Of a DNA stretch of 64,000 bases, positions 1-8,070 are shown piece after piece. This DNA is from Pseudoxanthomonas sp. PXM01. Lineage in GTDB: Bacteria; Pseudomonadota; Gammaproteobacteria; Xanthomonadales; Xanthomonadaceae. A program made the position numbers and the translations under genes. The DNA lies in assembly GCF_014851815.1 (NCBI RefSeq), contig NZ_JACVAJ010000002.1, positions 1,364,001-1,428,000 on the forward strand. Direction: 5' to 3'. Positions within the stretch are counted from its first letter, which is position 1, and the number at the start of each line of letters is the position of its first letter. The notes under the pieces are model-generated. The model was not told the DNA's origin. It saw only the letters and a list, made by a program, of their open reading frames with translations, and did not search any database.

Positions 1-1539
1 GCGGCCCACGGCGACCAGTACGCGATCCCACGTGCCCGACTCGAGCTCCGGCTTCTGGCCTTCGGTCGCGCTTTCGAAGCCGACGGTGATGCCCTTCTTC
101 GAGGCCTCCACCTTGGCGGCCTTGGTCTTCAGGTGCACGGCCACGCCCTGCTTCTTCAGGCGGTCGGCGAGCGGCTTCACCAGGTCCTTGTCGGCGCCCG
201 GCATCAGCTGGTCCATGAACTCGACCACGGTGACCTCAGCGCCCAGCGCGCGATACACCGTCGCCATCTCCAGGCCGATGATGCCGCCACCGACGACGAG
301 CAGCTTCTTCGGCACGTCGGCCAGCTGCAGCGCGTCGGTGGAATCCATCACGCGCGGGTCGTCCCACGGGAAATTCGGCAGCTTCACCGCCTGCGAACCG
401 GCGGCGATGATGCACTGCTCGAAGCGCAGCAGCTGCGTCTTGCCGTCGCTGCCGACGATCTCCAGCTCGTTCGGCGAGACGAACTTCGCCACACCGGTGA
501 CCGTGCGCACCTTGCGCTGCTTGGCCATGCCGGCCAGACCCTTGGTGAACTGGCCGACCACCTTGTCCTGCTTGAAGCCGCGCAGCTTGTCGATGTCGAT
601 CTTCGGCTTGCCGAAGCTGATGCCGATGTCCTCGGAGTGCGAGGCTTCCTCGATCAGCGCCGCCGCGTGCAGCAGCGCCTTCGACGGAATGCAGCCGACA
701 TTGAGGCAGACGCCGCCGAGCGTTTCGTAACGCTCGATCAGCACGGTATCCAGGCCGAGGTCGGCGGCGCGGAACGCGGCGGTGTAACCACCGGGACCGG
801 AACCGATGACGACGATGCGGCACTCGATGTCGGCGGGCTTGCCGGTACCCAGCGCCGGCTTCGGTGCCGAGGTCGCCGGTGCGGCAGGCGCCGGGGACGG
901 GGCCACCGGCGCAGCCTTGGCCGGCGCCGCCGCAGCGCCCTCACCTTCCAGGATCGCGACCAGGCTGCCTTCGGCCAACTCGTCGCCGAGCTTGACCTTG
1001 ATTTCCTTCACCACGCCGGCGGCGGGCGACGGCACTTCCATCGTCGCCTTGTCGGACTCCAGCGTCACCAGGCCCTGGTCCTTCTTCACCGTGTCGCCCA
1101 CGGCGACCAGGATCTCGATGACCGGCACGCCGTCGTAGTCGCCGATGTCGGGGACCTTGGCTTCGATCAGGCCACCGCCACCGGCCGCCGCAGGTGCAGC
1201 CGGCGCTGCCGCGACAGGCGCGGGAGCAGCAGCAGGTGTCGGCGCGGGCGCGGCGGGAGCCGCCGGCGCGGCCGATGCCGGTGCGGACGCCGCAGCGCCT
1301 TCGGCTTCCAGCACGGCCACCACGCTGCCCTCGGACAGCGCGTCGCCCAGCTTGACCTTGAGTTCCTTCACCACGCCGGCGGCCGAGGACGGCACTTCCA
1401 GCGTGGCCTTGTCGGATTCCAGCGTCACCAGGCCCTGGTCCTTCTTCACCGTGTCGCCGACAGCGACCAGGATTTCGATGACCGGCACATCGCTGTAATC
1501 GCCGATGTCGGGGACTTTGACTTCGATCGTGTTCGCCAT
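1..1539 (-). CDS. lpdA: Dihydrolipoyl dehydrogenase (E3) with two N-terminal lipoyl domains, C-terminus outside window
   Basis: This is the FAD-dependent E3 that reoxidises dihydrolipoyl groups of the pyruvate dehydrogenase complex with NAD+. 513 codons are visible and the 3' end is cut by the window edge. Two lipoyl domains lie at about residues 1-80 and 123-205, each with the ESDKAT lipoylation motif (Lys44 and Lys164), joined by Ala/Pro-rich linkers. The E3 body starts near residue 236 with the FAD motif GSGPGGY, then the redox pair in GGVCLNVGCIPSK (Cys278, Cys283) and an NAD-binding GGGIIGLE. The ATG at 1539 follows a GGAG Shine-Dalgarno and lies 13 bases after aceF, so the two are surely co-transcribed. 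Many E3s have no lipoyl domain or one; two is the odd point. Confidence 0.95.
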   Translation of the reverse strand, partial: MANTIEVKVPDIGDYSDVPVIEILVAVGDTVKKDQGLVTLESDKATLEVPSSAAGVVKELKVKLGDALSEGSVVAVLEAEGAAASAPASAAPAAPAAPAPTPAAAPAPVAAAPAAPAAAGGGGLIEAKVPDIGDYDGVPVIEILVAVGDTVKKDQGLVTLESDKATMEVPSPAAGVVKEIKVKLGDELAEGSLVAILEGEGAAAAPAKAAPVAPSPAPAAPATSAPKPALGTGKPADIECRIVVIGSGPGGYTAAFRAADLGLDTVLIERYETLGGVCLNVGCIPSKALLHAAALIEEASHSEDIGISFGKPKIDIDKLRGFKQDKVVGQFTKGLAGMAKQRKVRTVTGVAKFVSPNELEIVGSDGKTQLLRFEQCIIAAGSQAVKLPNFPWDDPRVMDSTDALQLADVPKKLLVVGGGIIGLEMATVYRALGAEVTVVEFMDQLMPGADKDLVKPLADRLKKQGVAVHLKTKAAKVEASKKGITVGFESATEGQKPELESGTWDRVLVAVGR

Positions 1540-1552
1540 GGTCTCGGTCTCC

Positions 1553-2983
1553 TTACAGCAGCACGCGGCGCATGTCGCCGAGCAGCTGGGCGAGATAGGC
1601 GGTGAAGCGCGCGGCGGCGGCGCCGTCGATCACGCGGTGGTCGTAGCTCAGCGACAGCGGCAGCATCAGGCGCGGCTGGAACTGCTTGCCGTCCCAGACC
1701 GGCTGGATCGACGACTTGGACACGCCGAGGATGGCGACTTCCGGTGCATTGACGATGGGCGTGAACGCCACGCCACCGATGCCGCCCAGCGAGGAAATCG
1801 AGAAGCAGCCGCCCGACATCTCGGCCGGACCCAGCTTGCCTTCGCGCGCCTTCTTCGCCAGTTCGCCGCTTTCCTGTGCGATCTCGTTGACGCCCTTCTT
1901 GTCGACGTCGCGGATCACCGGCACGACCAGGCCGTTCGGCGTGTCGGCGGCGAAGCCGACGTGGAAATACTTCTTCAGCGTGAGGTTCTCGCCGCTGGCG
2001 TCGAGCGACGCATTGAAATCGGGGAACTTCTTCAGCGCCGAGACGCTGGCCTTCATCAGGAAGGCGAGCATGGTCAGCTTGATGCCGGCCTTCTCGTTTT
2101 CCTTGTTCAACGCCACGCGCAGCGCTTCCAGGTCGGTGATGTCGGCGTGGTCGTGCTGGGTGACGTGCGGGATCATCGCCCAGTTGCGCGCGAGGTTGGC
2201 GCCGGAAATCTTCTTGATGCGCGACAGCTGGACGACTTCGGTCTCGCCGAACTTGCTGAAGTCCACCTTCGGCCACGGCAGCAGGTTCAGGCCGCCACCG
2301 GCGGCTGCCGGTGCGCCCGCTGCGGCAGGCGCGGCCACGCCGCCCGCCAGCGCGCCCTTGACGTACTTCTGCACGTCTTCCTTGCTGATGCGGCCACCGC
2401 GCTCGGTGCCCGTCACCTGATGGAGGTCCACACCCAGTTCGCGCGCGAACAGGCGCACCGCGGGGCTGGCGTAGGCGACCTTCTCCGGCAGCACGCGGTC
2501 CGCATTGAACTCGACCGGCGGGGTACGCGGCGGCGACGCTTCGGGATCGATACCCGGCTTGTCGTCCAGCACGCGCGAGGCGGCGGGTGCGACGGCCGGG
2601 GCGGCGCGCTCTTGCGCGATCTCGCGCTGGGCGATCTTGTCCGGCGTCGGCGCCACGGCGACCGGTTCGACCTTCGCGCCGGTCTCGGCGGCGGGCGTCG
2701 GGGCCGGCGCGGCGGCGGCCGGCTTGGTCTCGGCGGCGCCCTCGCTGGCTTCGATCAGCGCGACGACGGCGCCTTCGGCGATCTCGTCGCCCAGCTTGAC
2801 CTTGATCTCCTTCACCACGCCGGCGAACGGCGACGGCACTTCCATCGTCGCCTTGTCCGACTCCAGCGTCACCAGGCCCTGGTCCTTCTTCACCGTGTCG
2901 CCCACGGCCACCAGGATCTCGATCACCGGTACGCCGTCGTAGTCACCGATGTCGGGGACTTTGGCTTCCTTGATGTCGGACAT
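1553..2983 (-). CDS. aceF: Pyruvate dehydrogenase E2, dihydrolipoyl acetyltransferase
   Basis: This 476-residue E2 transfers acetyl groups from lipoyl-lysine to CoA and forms the core of the pyruvate dehydrogenase complex. One lipoyl domain (residues 1-80, Lys44 in ESDKAT) is followed by an Ala/Pro-rich linker, a peripheral-subunit-binding domain at about 172-208 (PAVRLFARELGV...GRISKEDV) and a catalytic domain to the end with the active-site motif DHRVIDG (His449, Asp453). Its lipoyl domain is nearly identical to both lipoyl domains of the E3 immediately downstream. No E1 gene (aceE) lies on either side within the window. The ATG at 2983 opens the lipoyl domain directly. Confidence 0.97.
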   Translation of the reverse strand: MSDIKEAKVPDIGDYDGVPVIEILVAVGDTVKKDQGLVTLESDKATMEVPSPFAGVVKEIKVKLGDEIAEGAVVALIEASEGAAETKPAAAAPAPTPAAETGAKVEPVAVAPTPDKIAQREIAQERAAPAVAPAASRVLDDKPGIDPEASPPRTPPVEFNADRVLPEKVAYASPAVRLFARELGVDLHQVTGTERGGRISKEDVQKYVKGALAGGVAAPAAAGAPAAAGGGLNLLPWPKVDFSKFGETEVVQLSRIKKISGANLARNWAMIPHVTQHDHADITDLEALRVALNKENEKAGIKLTMLAFLMKASVSALKKFPDFNASLDASGENLTLKKYFHVGFAADTPNGLVVPVIRDVDKKGVNEIAQESGELAKKAREGKLGPAEMSGGCFSISSLGGIGGVAFTPIVNAPEVAILGVSKSSIQPVWDGKQFQPRLMLPLSLSYDHRVIDGAAAARFTAYLAQLLGDMRRVLL

Positions 2984-3159
2984 GGCGTTACTCCGGTGGG
3001 GGCGTGAAGAGGGGAACCCCTATTGTGGCCGCCACGGCGCGATGCGCCAACCATTCCTTGGTGTTATTTGCTGTCCATGGCGGGACATTGCGGGCCGCGA
3101 CCGACACAGTGGTATCGCTTTGGTTCGACACTCGCGCGGCACGATACGCCGCCGCATTG

Positions 3160-3681
3160 TCAGCCGCGGGTACGCAGGAATGGCGCAATCGCGTCCCAAG
3201 CTGCGCTCAGTCGCGCGTGCTGGAAGGCGGCATTGGCGGGACTGGTGGAGGGCAGTGCCAACAGGGTCGGCCGATGCGCCTGCGGCAACTGTGGCTCGAC
3301 ATGGCGACGGAACGACTCCGCAGCCTTGCTGCCGTTCAATGCGATCGCCACGATGCTGCGATGCGCCACCAGCAGGTCGGCCACCGGATTGGCGACCTCG
3401 CTGCCGCGCACGATGCGGGCATCCAGGCTGCCACGACGTTCGCACTGGCCGAGGACATCCCACAAGCCGACACCGGCGTCATGCAACGCCTGCATGCGAA
3501 CCTCGTACGGAAGGTCCGCGGAAAATCCGCCCAATGCCGCCATCAGCGGCCAGAACCGGTTGCGGGGATGCGCGTAGTAGTGGGCCGCCTGCAAAGAGGC
3601 ATCGCCCGGCATCGAGCCCAGCACCAGCACGCGGCATTCCGCGCCGACGCTCGGCGGCAGGCCGGTCAGCAGATCACCCAT
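3160..3681 (-). CDS. DNA-deoxyinosine glycosylase, uracil-DNA glycosylase superfamily
   Basis: A 173-residue protein of the uracil-DNA glycosylase fold. The N-terminal block VLVLGSMPGDASL followed by YYAHPRNRFWP matches the family-6 hypoxanthine-DNA glycosylases, which remove deaminated bases (deoxyinosine) from DNA and leave an abasic site. The family is known to replace the usual catalytic water-activating residue with Asn, but I could not confirm individual active-site residues here. It ends upstream of aceF with about 175 bases between, and starts 3 bases after the transporter gene, so those two probably share a transcript. A Mug-type G/U mismatch glycosylase is the main alternative. Confidence 0.8.
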   Translation of the reverse strand: MGDLLTGLPPSVGAECRVLVLGSMPGDASLQAAHYYAHPRNRFWPLMAALGGFSADLPYEVRMQALHDAGVGLWDVLGQCERRGSLDARIVRGSEVANPVADLLVAHRSIVAIALNGSKAAESFRRHVEPQLPQAHRPTLLALPSTSPANAAFQHARLSAAWDAIAPFLRTRG

Positions 3682-3684
3682 GCC

Positions 3685-4140
3685 TCAGCCGCCCGCGGAC
3701 TGCCAGGGCTTCACCACCAGCAGCGCACCGGCGACCACCAGCAACAGGCCGACGACGCGCACGGCGTCCACCGGCTGCCGTGCATGCAACACGCCGTAGT
3801 GGTCCAGCACCACCGAACCCACCAGCTGCCCGGCGACCACCAGGCAGATCAGCGATGCCGCGCCCAATCGCGGCACCAGCAATGTCGCGGAAGCGACGAA
3901 CACCGCACCGATCACCCCGCCCGTCCAGGCCCACCACGGCACTTTGGCCAGTGCGGCAGGCACGAACACCGGCCGTGTCAGCAGCCACCACGCCAGCAGC
4001 ACGCCGGTACCGACCAGGAAGGACGACAGCGAGGCGAACAGCGGCCCGAAGCTCTGCCGACCGAGCGACGCGTTGATCAGTGCCTGCAGCGGCAACAGCA
4101 TGCCGATGAAGAGGGCCAGGGCCACGCCGGTCGCGTTCAT
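3685..4140 (-). CDS. DMT-superfamily small membrane transporter, YdcZ/DUF606 type
   Basis: A 151-residue, very hydrophobic protein with about five membrane segments, beginning MNATGVALALFIGMLLPLQ and ending in GALLVVKPW. The pattern of short helices and the LINASLG and GGVIGAVFVA segments fit the YdcZ (DUF606) branch of the drug/metabolite transporter superfamily, which are half-size relatives of EamA transporters. Substrate is unknown. The ATG at 4140 was chosen because the frame upstream is Arg/Cys-rich and clearly not coding. Its stop lies 3 bases before the glycosylase start, which indicates coupled expression. Confidence 0.8.
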   Translation of the reverse strand: MNATGVALALFIGMLLPLQALINASLGRQSFGPLFASLSSFLVGTGVLLAWWLLTRPVFVPAALAKVPWWAWTGGVIGAVFVASATLLVPRLGAASLICLVVAGQLVGSVVLDHYGVLHARQPVDAVRVVGLLLVVAGALLVVKPWQSAGG

Positions 4141-4210
4141 GCGTCGTCTCGTGTTCGGGGGCCGACACGATACGCCACCCCACCGGCGAGGCGGCGTCAA
4201 CGCGCGTGCA

Positions 4211-5452
4211 TCACGCCGCCTGCGGAACCCCCGGACGCCTCGACACCGCGCGCTGCAGCAGCGCCATCGACACCAGCAGCATCGCCATCGGCGCCAGCAG
4301 CAGGTAGAACGCCCGCGACCCGTCGAAATGCGCGAACAGCTGGCCGGTGACATACGAACCGGTGGTGCCGCCCAGCGCGGAGAACACCACGATCAGGCCC
4401 GTCATCGCCGCATGCCGCGACTTCGGCAGCGCACTGAGCACCACCGAGTTGATCGCCGGATAGATCGGCGCCATCAGCAGGCCGATCATCGGGAACACGT
4501 ACGCGGCGGCCGGTGCATTCCACCACGTCATGCCCTCACGCGCCTGCACGTTCGCCGCCAGCGGCAGGGCCAGCAGCACCAGCACCGCCATCGCCACCAC
4601 GCAGCCCGACAGCAGCCAGAACCAGGGAACGCGCCGCAGCAGCACGCCGCCGCCCAGCCGTCCCAGCGCCAGCGAACCGGCGAAGATGCTGGCCGCCTGC
4701 ACGCTGAGCGTGGTGGGCAGGTGCAGGATTTCGCGGTTGAAGGTGGGCAGCCAGGTGTTGATCGCCTGCTCCATCAACACATAGAGGAAGGCCGACACCA
4801 GGAACACCACCACCAGCGGCAACGCCAGCAGGCGGAACATGTCGATGAACGACTCACTGGCGGCATGACCATCCTGCGCCGCCCGCTCGTCCAGCGTGCA
4901 GGTGGCCAGCAGCACGACGACAGCGACGCACATCGCCGCCAGCACCCAGTAGACGTCGAGCCAGACCGGATCGCCCGGCATGTCGGGATTGATGAAGGCC
5001 GCGAACAGCCAGGCGCTGCCGAGGATGCCGACCATGAACCAGCCTTCCACCGTGCTGGTCAGCGCGGCGTGCGCTTTGGGCCCGTCGGTCAGCAGCCCGA
5101 TGCTGGAGTAGACCGACACCTTCACCAGCGCGAACGCGATGCCCACCGTGGTGAACAGCAGCTTGGTCGCCCAGAACGCCTGCAGCAGCGGCATCGCCGC
5201 GCAGGCGGCGGCGACCAGCAGCAGGCCGAGCATCATCGCGCGGCGGTAGCCGAGCCGCGGCAGGAACGAGGCGATCAGGAACGAGGTGATCGCGATCGGC
5301 AGATCCTTGAACGCCTCCAGCAGGCTGGCGTCGGTCTTGCTGATGCCGAAGCCTTGGATGGACTGCAGGATCACCGTGCCCACGGAGTTCAACAGCATGG
5401 CGAAGATCATGTAGGTCAGGATCATCGCCAGGATCATGCGGGTGCGCGTCAT
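4211..5452 (-). CDS. MFS transporter, probable sugar permease of the GH65 locus
   Basis: A 413-residue major facilitator with about 12 predicted membrane helices, beginning MTRTRMILAMILTYMIF. The MFS loop motif appears as LPRLGYRRAM between helices 2 and 3. It lies downstream of a TonB receptor and a GH65 phosphorylase fusion on the same strand, so it most likely carries the same alpha-glucoside across the inner membrane after TonB-dependent outer-membrane uptake. Substrate specificity cannot be read from the sequence. The ATG at 5452 is preferred over longer Arg-rich extensions because the first helix starts right after it. Confidence 0.88.
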   Translation of the reverse strand: MTRTRMILAMILTYMIFAMLLNSVGTVILQSIQGFGISKTDASLLEAFKDLPIAITSFLIASFLPRLGYRRAMMLGLLLVAAACAAMPLLQAFWATKLLFTTVGIAFALVKVSVYSSIGLLTDGPKAHAALTSTVEGWFMVGILGSAWLFAAFINPDMPGDPVWLDVYWVLAAMCVAVVVLLATCTLDERAAQDGHAASESFIDMFRLLALPLVVVFLVSAFLYVLMEQAINTWLPTFNREILHLPTTLSVQAASIFAGSLALGRLGGGVLLRRVPWFWLLSGCVVAMAVLVLLALPLAANVQAREGMTWWNAPAAAYVFPMIGLLMAPIYPAINSVVLSALPKSRHAAMTGLIVVFSALGGTTGSYVTGQLFAHFDGSRAFYLLLAPMAMLLVSMALLQRAVSRRPGVPQAA

Positions 5453-5565
5453 GGGCGGTACCGGTCGGCTCGCGGGAGATGGAGTCGCCGTCCCGCGGCG
5501 CCTCCATCCATATCGGAAAGAGTATCCGCCACCGCGCCGGGAGAGACGGCGCGACGGCGGACGAC

Positions 5566-5585
5566 GGCCCACGCAGGCGTGGGCC
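5566..5585. repeat. Perfect 8-bp hairpin between TonB receptor and MFS genes
   Basis: GGCCCACG and CGTGGGCC form a perfect stem around a CAGG loop just after the TonB receptor stop, in the 141-base gap before the MFS gene. There is no T-run on the minus strand, so it is not a classical terminator. It may act as an mRNA 3'-end stabiliser or partial attenuator, setting receptor over permease expression (inference). Confidence 0.55.
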
Positions 5586-5593
5586 GCGGTACC

Positions 5594-7996
5594 TCACCAG
5601 CGGTAGGCGACGGACGCCTGGTACGACGTACCTTCCAGCGGACGGCCCATGAACACACCGCCGCTGGTCGCGTTGCCCAGCACGCGCGCATTGCCCTCGG
5701 TCAGCGCGATCTCGTCGGTCACGTTGCGGCCGGAGAAGGTGAACTCCCAGTGGTCGCCCACGTGCGCGCTGGCACCGATGTCCCAGGTGTCGTACGACGG
5801 CAGCACCTGGCCGTTCGCGGGATCGGAGTACCGGTCGCCGACGTGCGTGTAGGTGGCGAACGCCTTCAGATCACCCCACGGCAGCGACCAGTAGTAGCTG
5901 GGCGTCAGCCGCGCGCGGAACTTCGGCTGGCGCACCACCTGGTTGCCGTCGTAGGTGGCGAAATCTCCGTACTTGGCGCGCAGCCAGGTCGCGTTCCACG
6001 CCAGTTCGAAGCCGCCGGCGGGACGCCACGCACCCTCGAACTCCAGGCCGCGCGCCTTCGAGTCGCCGATGATCACGACGTTGTTGCCGTTATTGTCGAA
6101 CGCCTGGTAGCGCAGGCCGGTGAAATCGTTGAAGAACGCGGTCAGGTACATCTCGTACGTCTCGCCGCCGGCCTTCAGGCCCAGCTCGTACTGGTCGATC
6201 TCCGTCTTGTTGTTGGCGCCGTCGCGCAGGTTGTCGAACTGCGGGAAGGTGAAGCCCGAGTTGACCCGGCCAAACAGGCTGACGTTGTCGTTGAGCGTGT
6301 AGTTCAGGCCCGCCGTCCACGACACGTCGCTGTCGTTCTGGTCGATGCTGCGCGGCGTGGTCGAAACCGACGTGGCGTTGTCATACAGCGTGTTCGGATT
6401 GCCGTCCAGGTCGACCGTGATCGGATCCCACACCGTGCCGTTCACTTCCTGCCGCTCGTAGCGCACGCCCGCATCCAGACGGATGCGATCGTTGACCGTC
6501 CACTCGTCCGCGACGAAGAAGGCGGTGTTCTGGCCGTCATAGTCGCCACGGATGTTGTAGAACGCGTTGCCGACAAAACCATCGCGCGTCGCCACGCGAC
6601 CGTCCGACAGCGCCAGGTTCACCCGGCGGGCGTTGTCCTGTGCCGTCAGCAGCATGTTGTTGCCCAGCCACCAGCGGTCTTTGGACGAGTAGTCGGCGTA
6701 GTACACGCCGAAGGTCAGGGAGTTGCTGTCGGTCAGATCGACGCTGAAGCGCAGGTCGTTGGTGAACGAGCTGATCTCCTTCTCCACCACCCAGAAGCCT
6801 GCCGTCAGCACCTGCTGGTTCGGATCGACCGCGCCGCCGCCATTGACGAACGTACCGGTGCCGGTCACACCCGCGCCGTACGTGTCGGTGATGTAGGACG
6901 ATAGCGTCTGCGGATTGGCGCCGGTGAACAGCGCATAGGTCGGCGCGTCGCCCTTGATGTAATTGAACTTGTCGCTGATGGTCCAGTTGCCCACGTACCA
7001 GTCCAGCGAACCGCCGAACACGTCGATGTCCACGCCGCGACCATCGGCCAGGTCGCGCGTCATCGTCTGGTTGCCCACACCGGTCGGCAGCGTCACGCGA
7101 CGGAAATCGTCGCCGACCAGCGTGCCGGTGGTGGCGTCCAGGCCGGGGAAGCTGGAAATGTCCTCACCGTTGTTGCGCGAGACCAGCGGCACCGCGGTGT
7201 AGAAGGTGTTCTTGTCGTCGGTGTGGCGCGCGTAGAAATTGAACTCGCCCTCGGCCCAGCGCTTGGTCAGCGTCGCGCTCAGCTGGCCGCCCTTCTCCAC
7301 CGGGAAGCCGGTCTGGCGCACGCCGTCGGTCTCGCGGTAGAAGCCACCGACGCTGTAGTACCAGCCGCTGTCGGCGCTCAGCGGGCCGCCGCTGTAGAAG
7401 TCGACGCGGCGCAGGCTGTCGGTGCCCAGCGTCATGCGTACCAGGCCCTCCGGCGTGTCCTCGCCCTTCTTCTGGATGAAATTGACGGTGACGCCCGGCT
7501 GGCCGTTCGAGTAGATCGGGCTGGGGCCGCCACGCAGGCCTTCGACGCGCGCGATGGTGTCGTCGATGCGGAACAGCGTGGTGTTCTCGAGGAACGACAG
7601 CGTCGGCGGCGGGAAGATCGGCGAGCCGTCCAGTTGCAGGGTGAAGAACGGCGCATCGCCTTCGGACGGCATGCCGCGCACGAAGACGTTGGCGCCGGTG
7701 CCGCCGCCGCTGGCCTCGGCCCAGACGCCGGGCACGATCTTCAGCAGGTCGGCGGTGCTGGTGGGCGCGGTTTCCTGGATCTGTTCGGGCGTCGCGGTGC
7801 TGATCGAGAAGCTGGCGTCACGCTTGCGCAGGCCCTTGAACTTGGCCGTGCCGCTGACGACGACGGCGTCCAGCGTGGTCGCGTCGTCCTTCGCCGCCGC
7901 CGGAGCGGCGTCCTGGGCGGCGGCCAGCGTCGGCGCGAGCGCCATCGCGATGGCGGCCGACAGGGCGTAGCGCATCGGGTGCTTGCTGTGTTTCAT
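5594..7996 (-). CDS. TonB-dependent outer-membrane receptor of the alpha-glucoside locus
   Basis: An 800-residue TonB-dependent receptor. It has a signal peptide (residues 1-27, ending in LAAAQ), an N-terminal plug domain (SISTATPEQIQETAPTSTAD, then LLKIVPG) and a large beta-barrel that ends in the aromatic VAYRW needed for BAM-dependent assembly. A strong Shine-Dalgarno (GGAGGGAG) precedes the ATG at 7996. It lies 74 bases downstream of the GH65 fusion and upstream of the MFS gene, so it probably imports an alpha-linked disaccharide or oligosaccharide across the outer membrane using TonB energy. It could in principle be a siderophore receptor, but the sugar context argues against that. Confidence 0.92.
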   Translation of the reverse strand: MKHSKHPMRYALSAAIAMALAPTLAAAQDAAPAAAKDDATTLDAVVVSGTAKFKGLRKRDASFSISTATPEQIQETAPTSTADLLKIVPGVWAEASGGGTGANVFVRGMPSEGDAPFFTLQLDGSPIFPPPTLSFLENTTLFRIDDTIARVEGLRGGPSPIYSNGQPGVTVNFIQKKGEDTPEGLVRMTLGTDSLRRVDFYSGGPLSADSGWYYSVGGFYRETDGVRQTGFPVEKGGQLSATLTKRWAEGEFNFYARHTDDKNTFYTAVPLVSRNNGEDISSFPGLDATTGTLVGDDFRRVTLPTGVGNQTMTRDLADGRGVDIDVFGGSLDWYVGNWTISDKFNYIKGDAPTYALFTGANPQTLSSYITDTYGAGVTGTGTFVNGGGAVDPNQQVLTAGFWVVEKEISSFTNDLRFSVDLTDSNSLTFGVYYADYSSKDRWWLGNNMLLTAQDNARRVNLALSDGRVATRDGFVGNAFYNIRGDYDGQNTAFFVADEWTVNDRIRLDAGVRYERQEVNGTVWDPITVDLDGNPNTLYDNATSVSTTPRSIDQNDSDVSWTAGLNYTLNDNVSLFGRVNSGFTFPQFDNLRDGANNKTEIDQYELGLKAGGETYEMYLTAFFNDFTGLRYQAFDNNGNNVVIIGDSKARGLEFEGAWRPAGGFELAWNATWLRAKYGDFATYDGNQVVRQPKFRARLTPSYYWSLPWGDLKAFATYTHVGDRYSDPANGQVLPSYDTWDIGASAHVGDHWEFTFSGRNVTDEIALTEGNARVLGNATSGGVFMGRPLEGTSYQASVAYRW

Positions 7997-8070
7997 GGTC
8001 TCTCCCTCCACGTAATGCGTTTGTTGTTGTAGTGACAGGCTGACGCCGCGGCTTCTGTGGCCTCGTGCGG

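Noticed and set aside
133-1605. Long plus-strand frames opposite lpdA and aceF
   Set aside because: They are His/Arg-rich antisense frames typical of high-GC DNA, with no family motif, lying over well-defined genes on the other strand.
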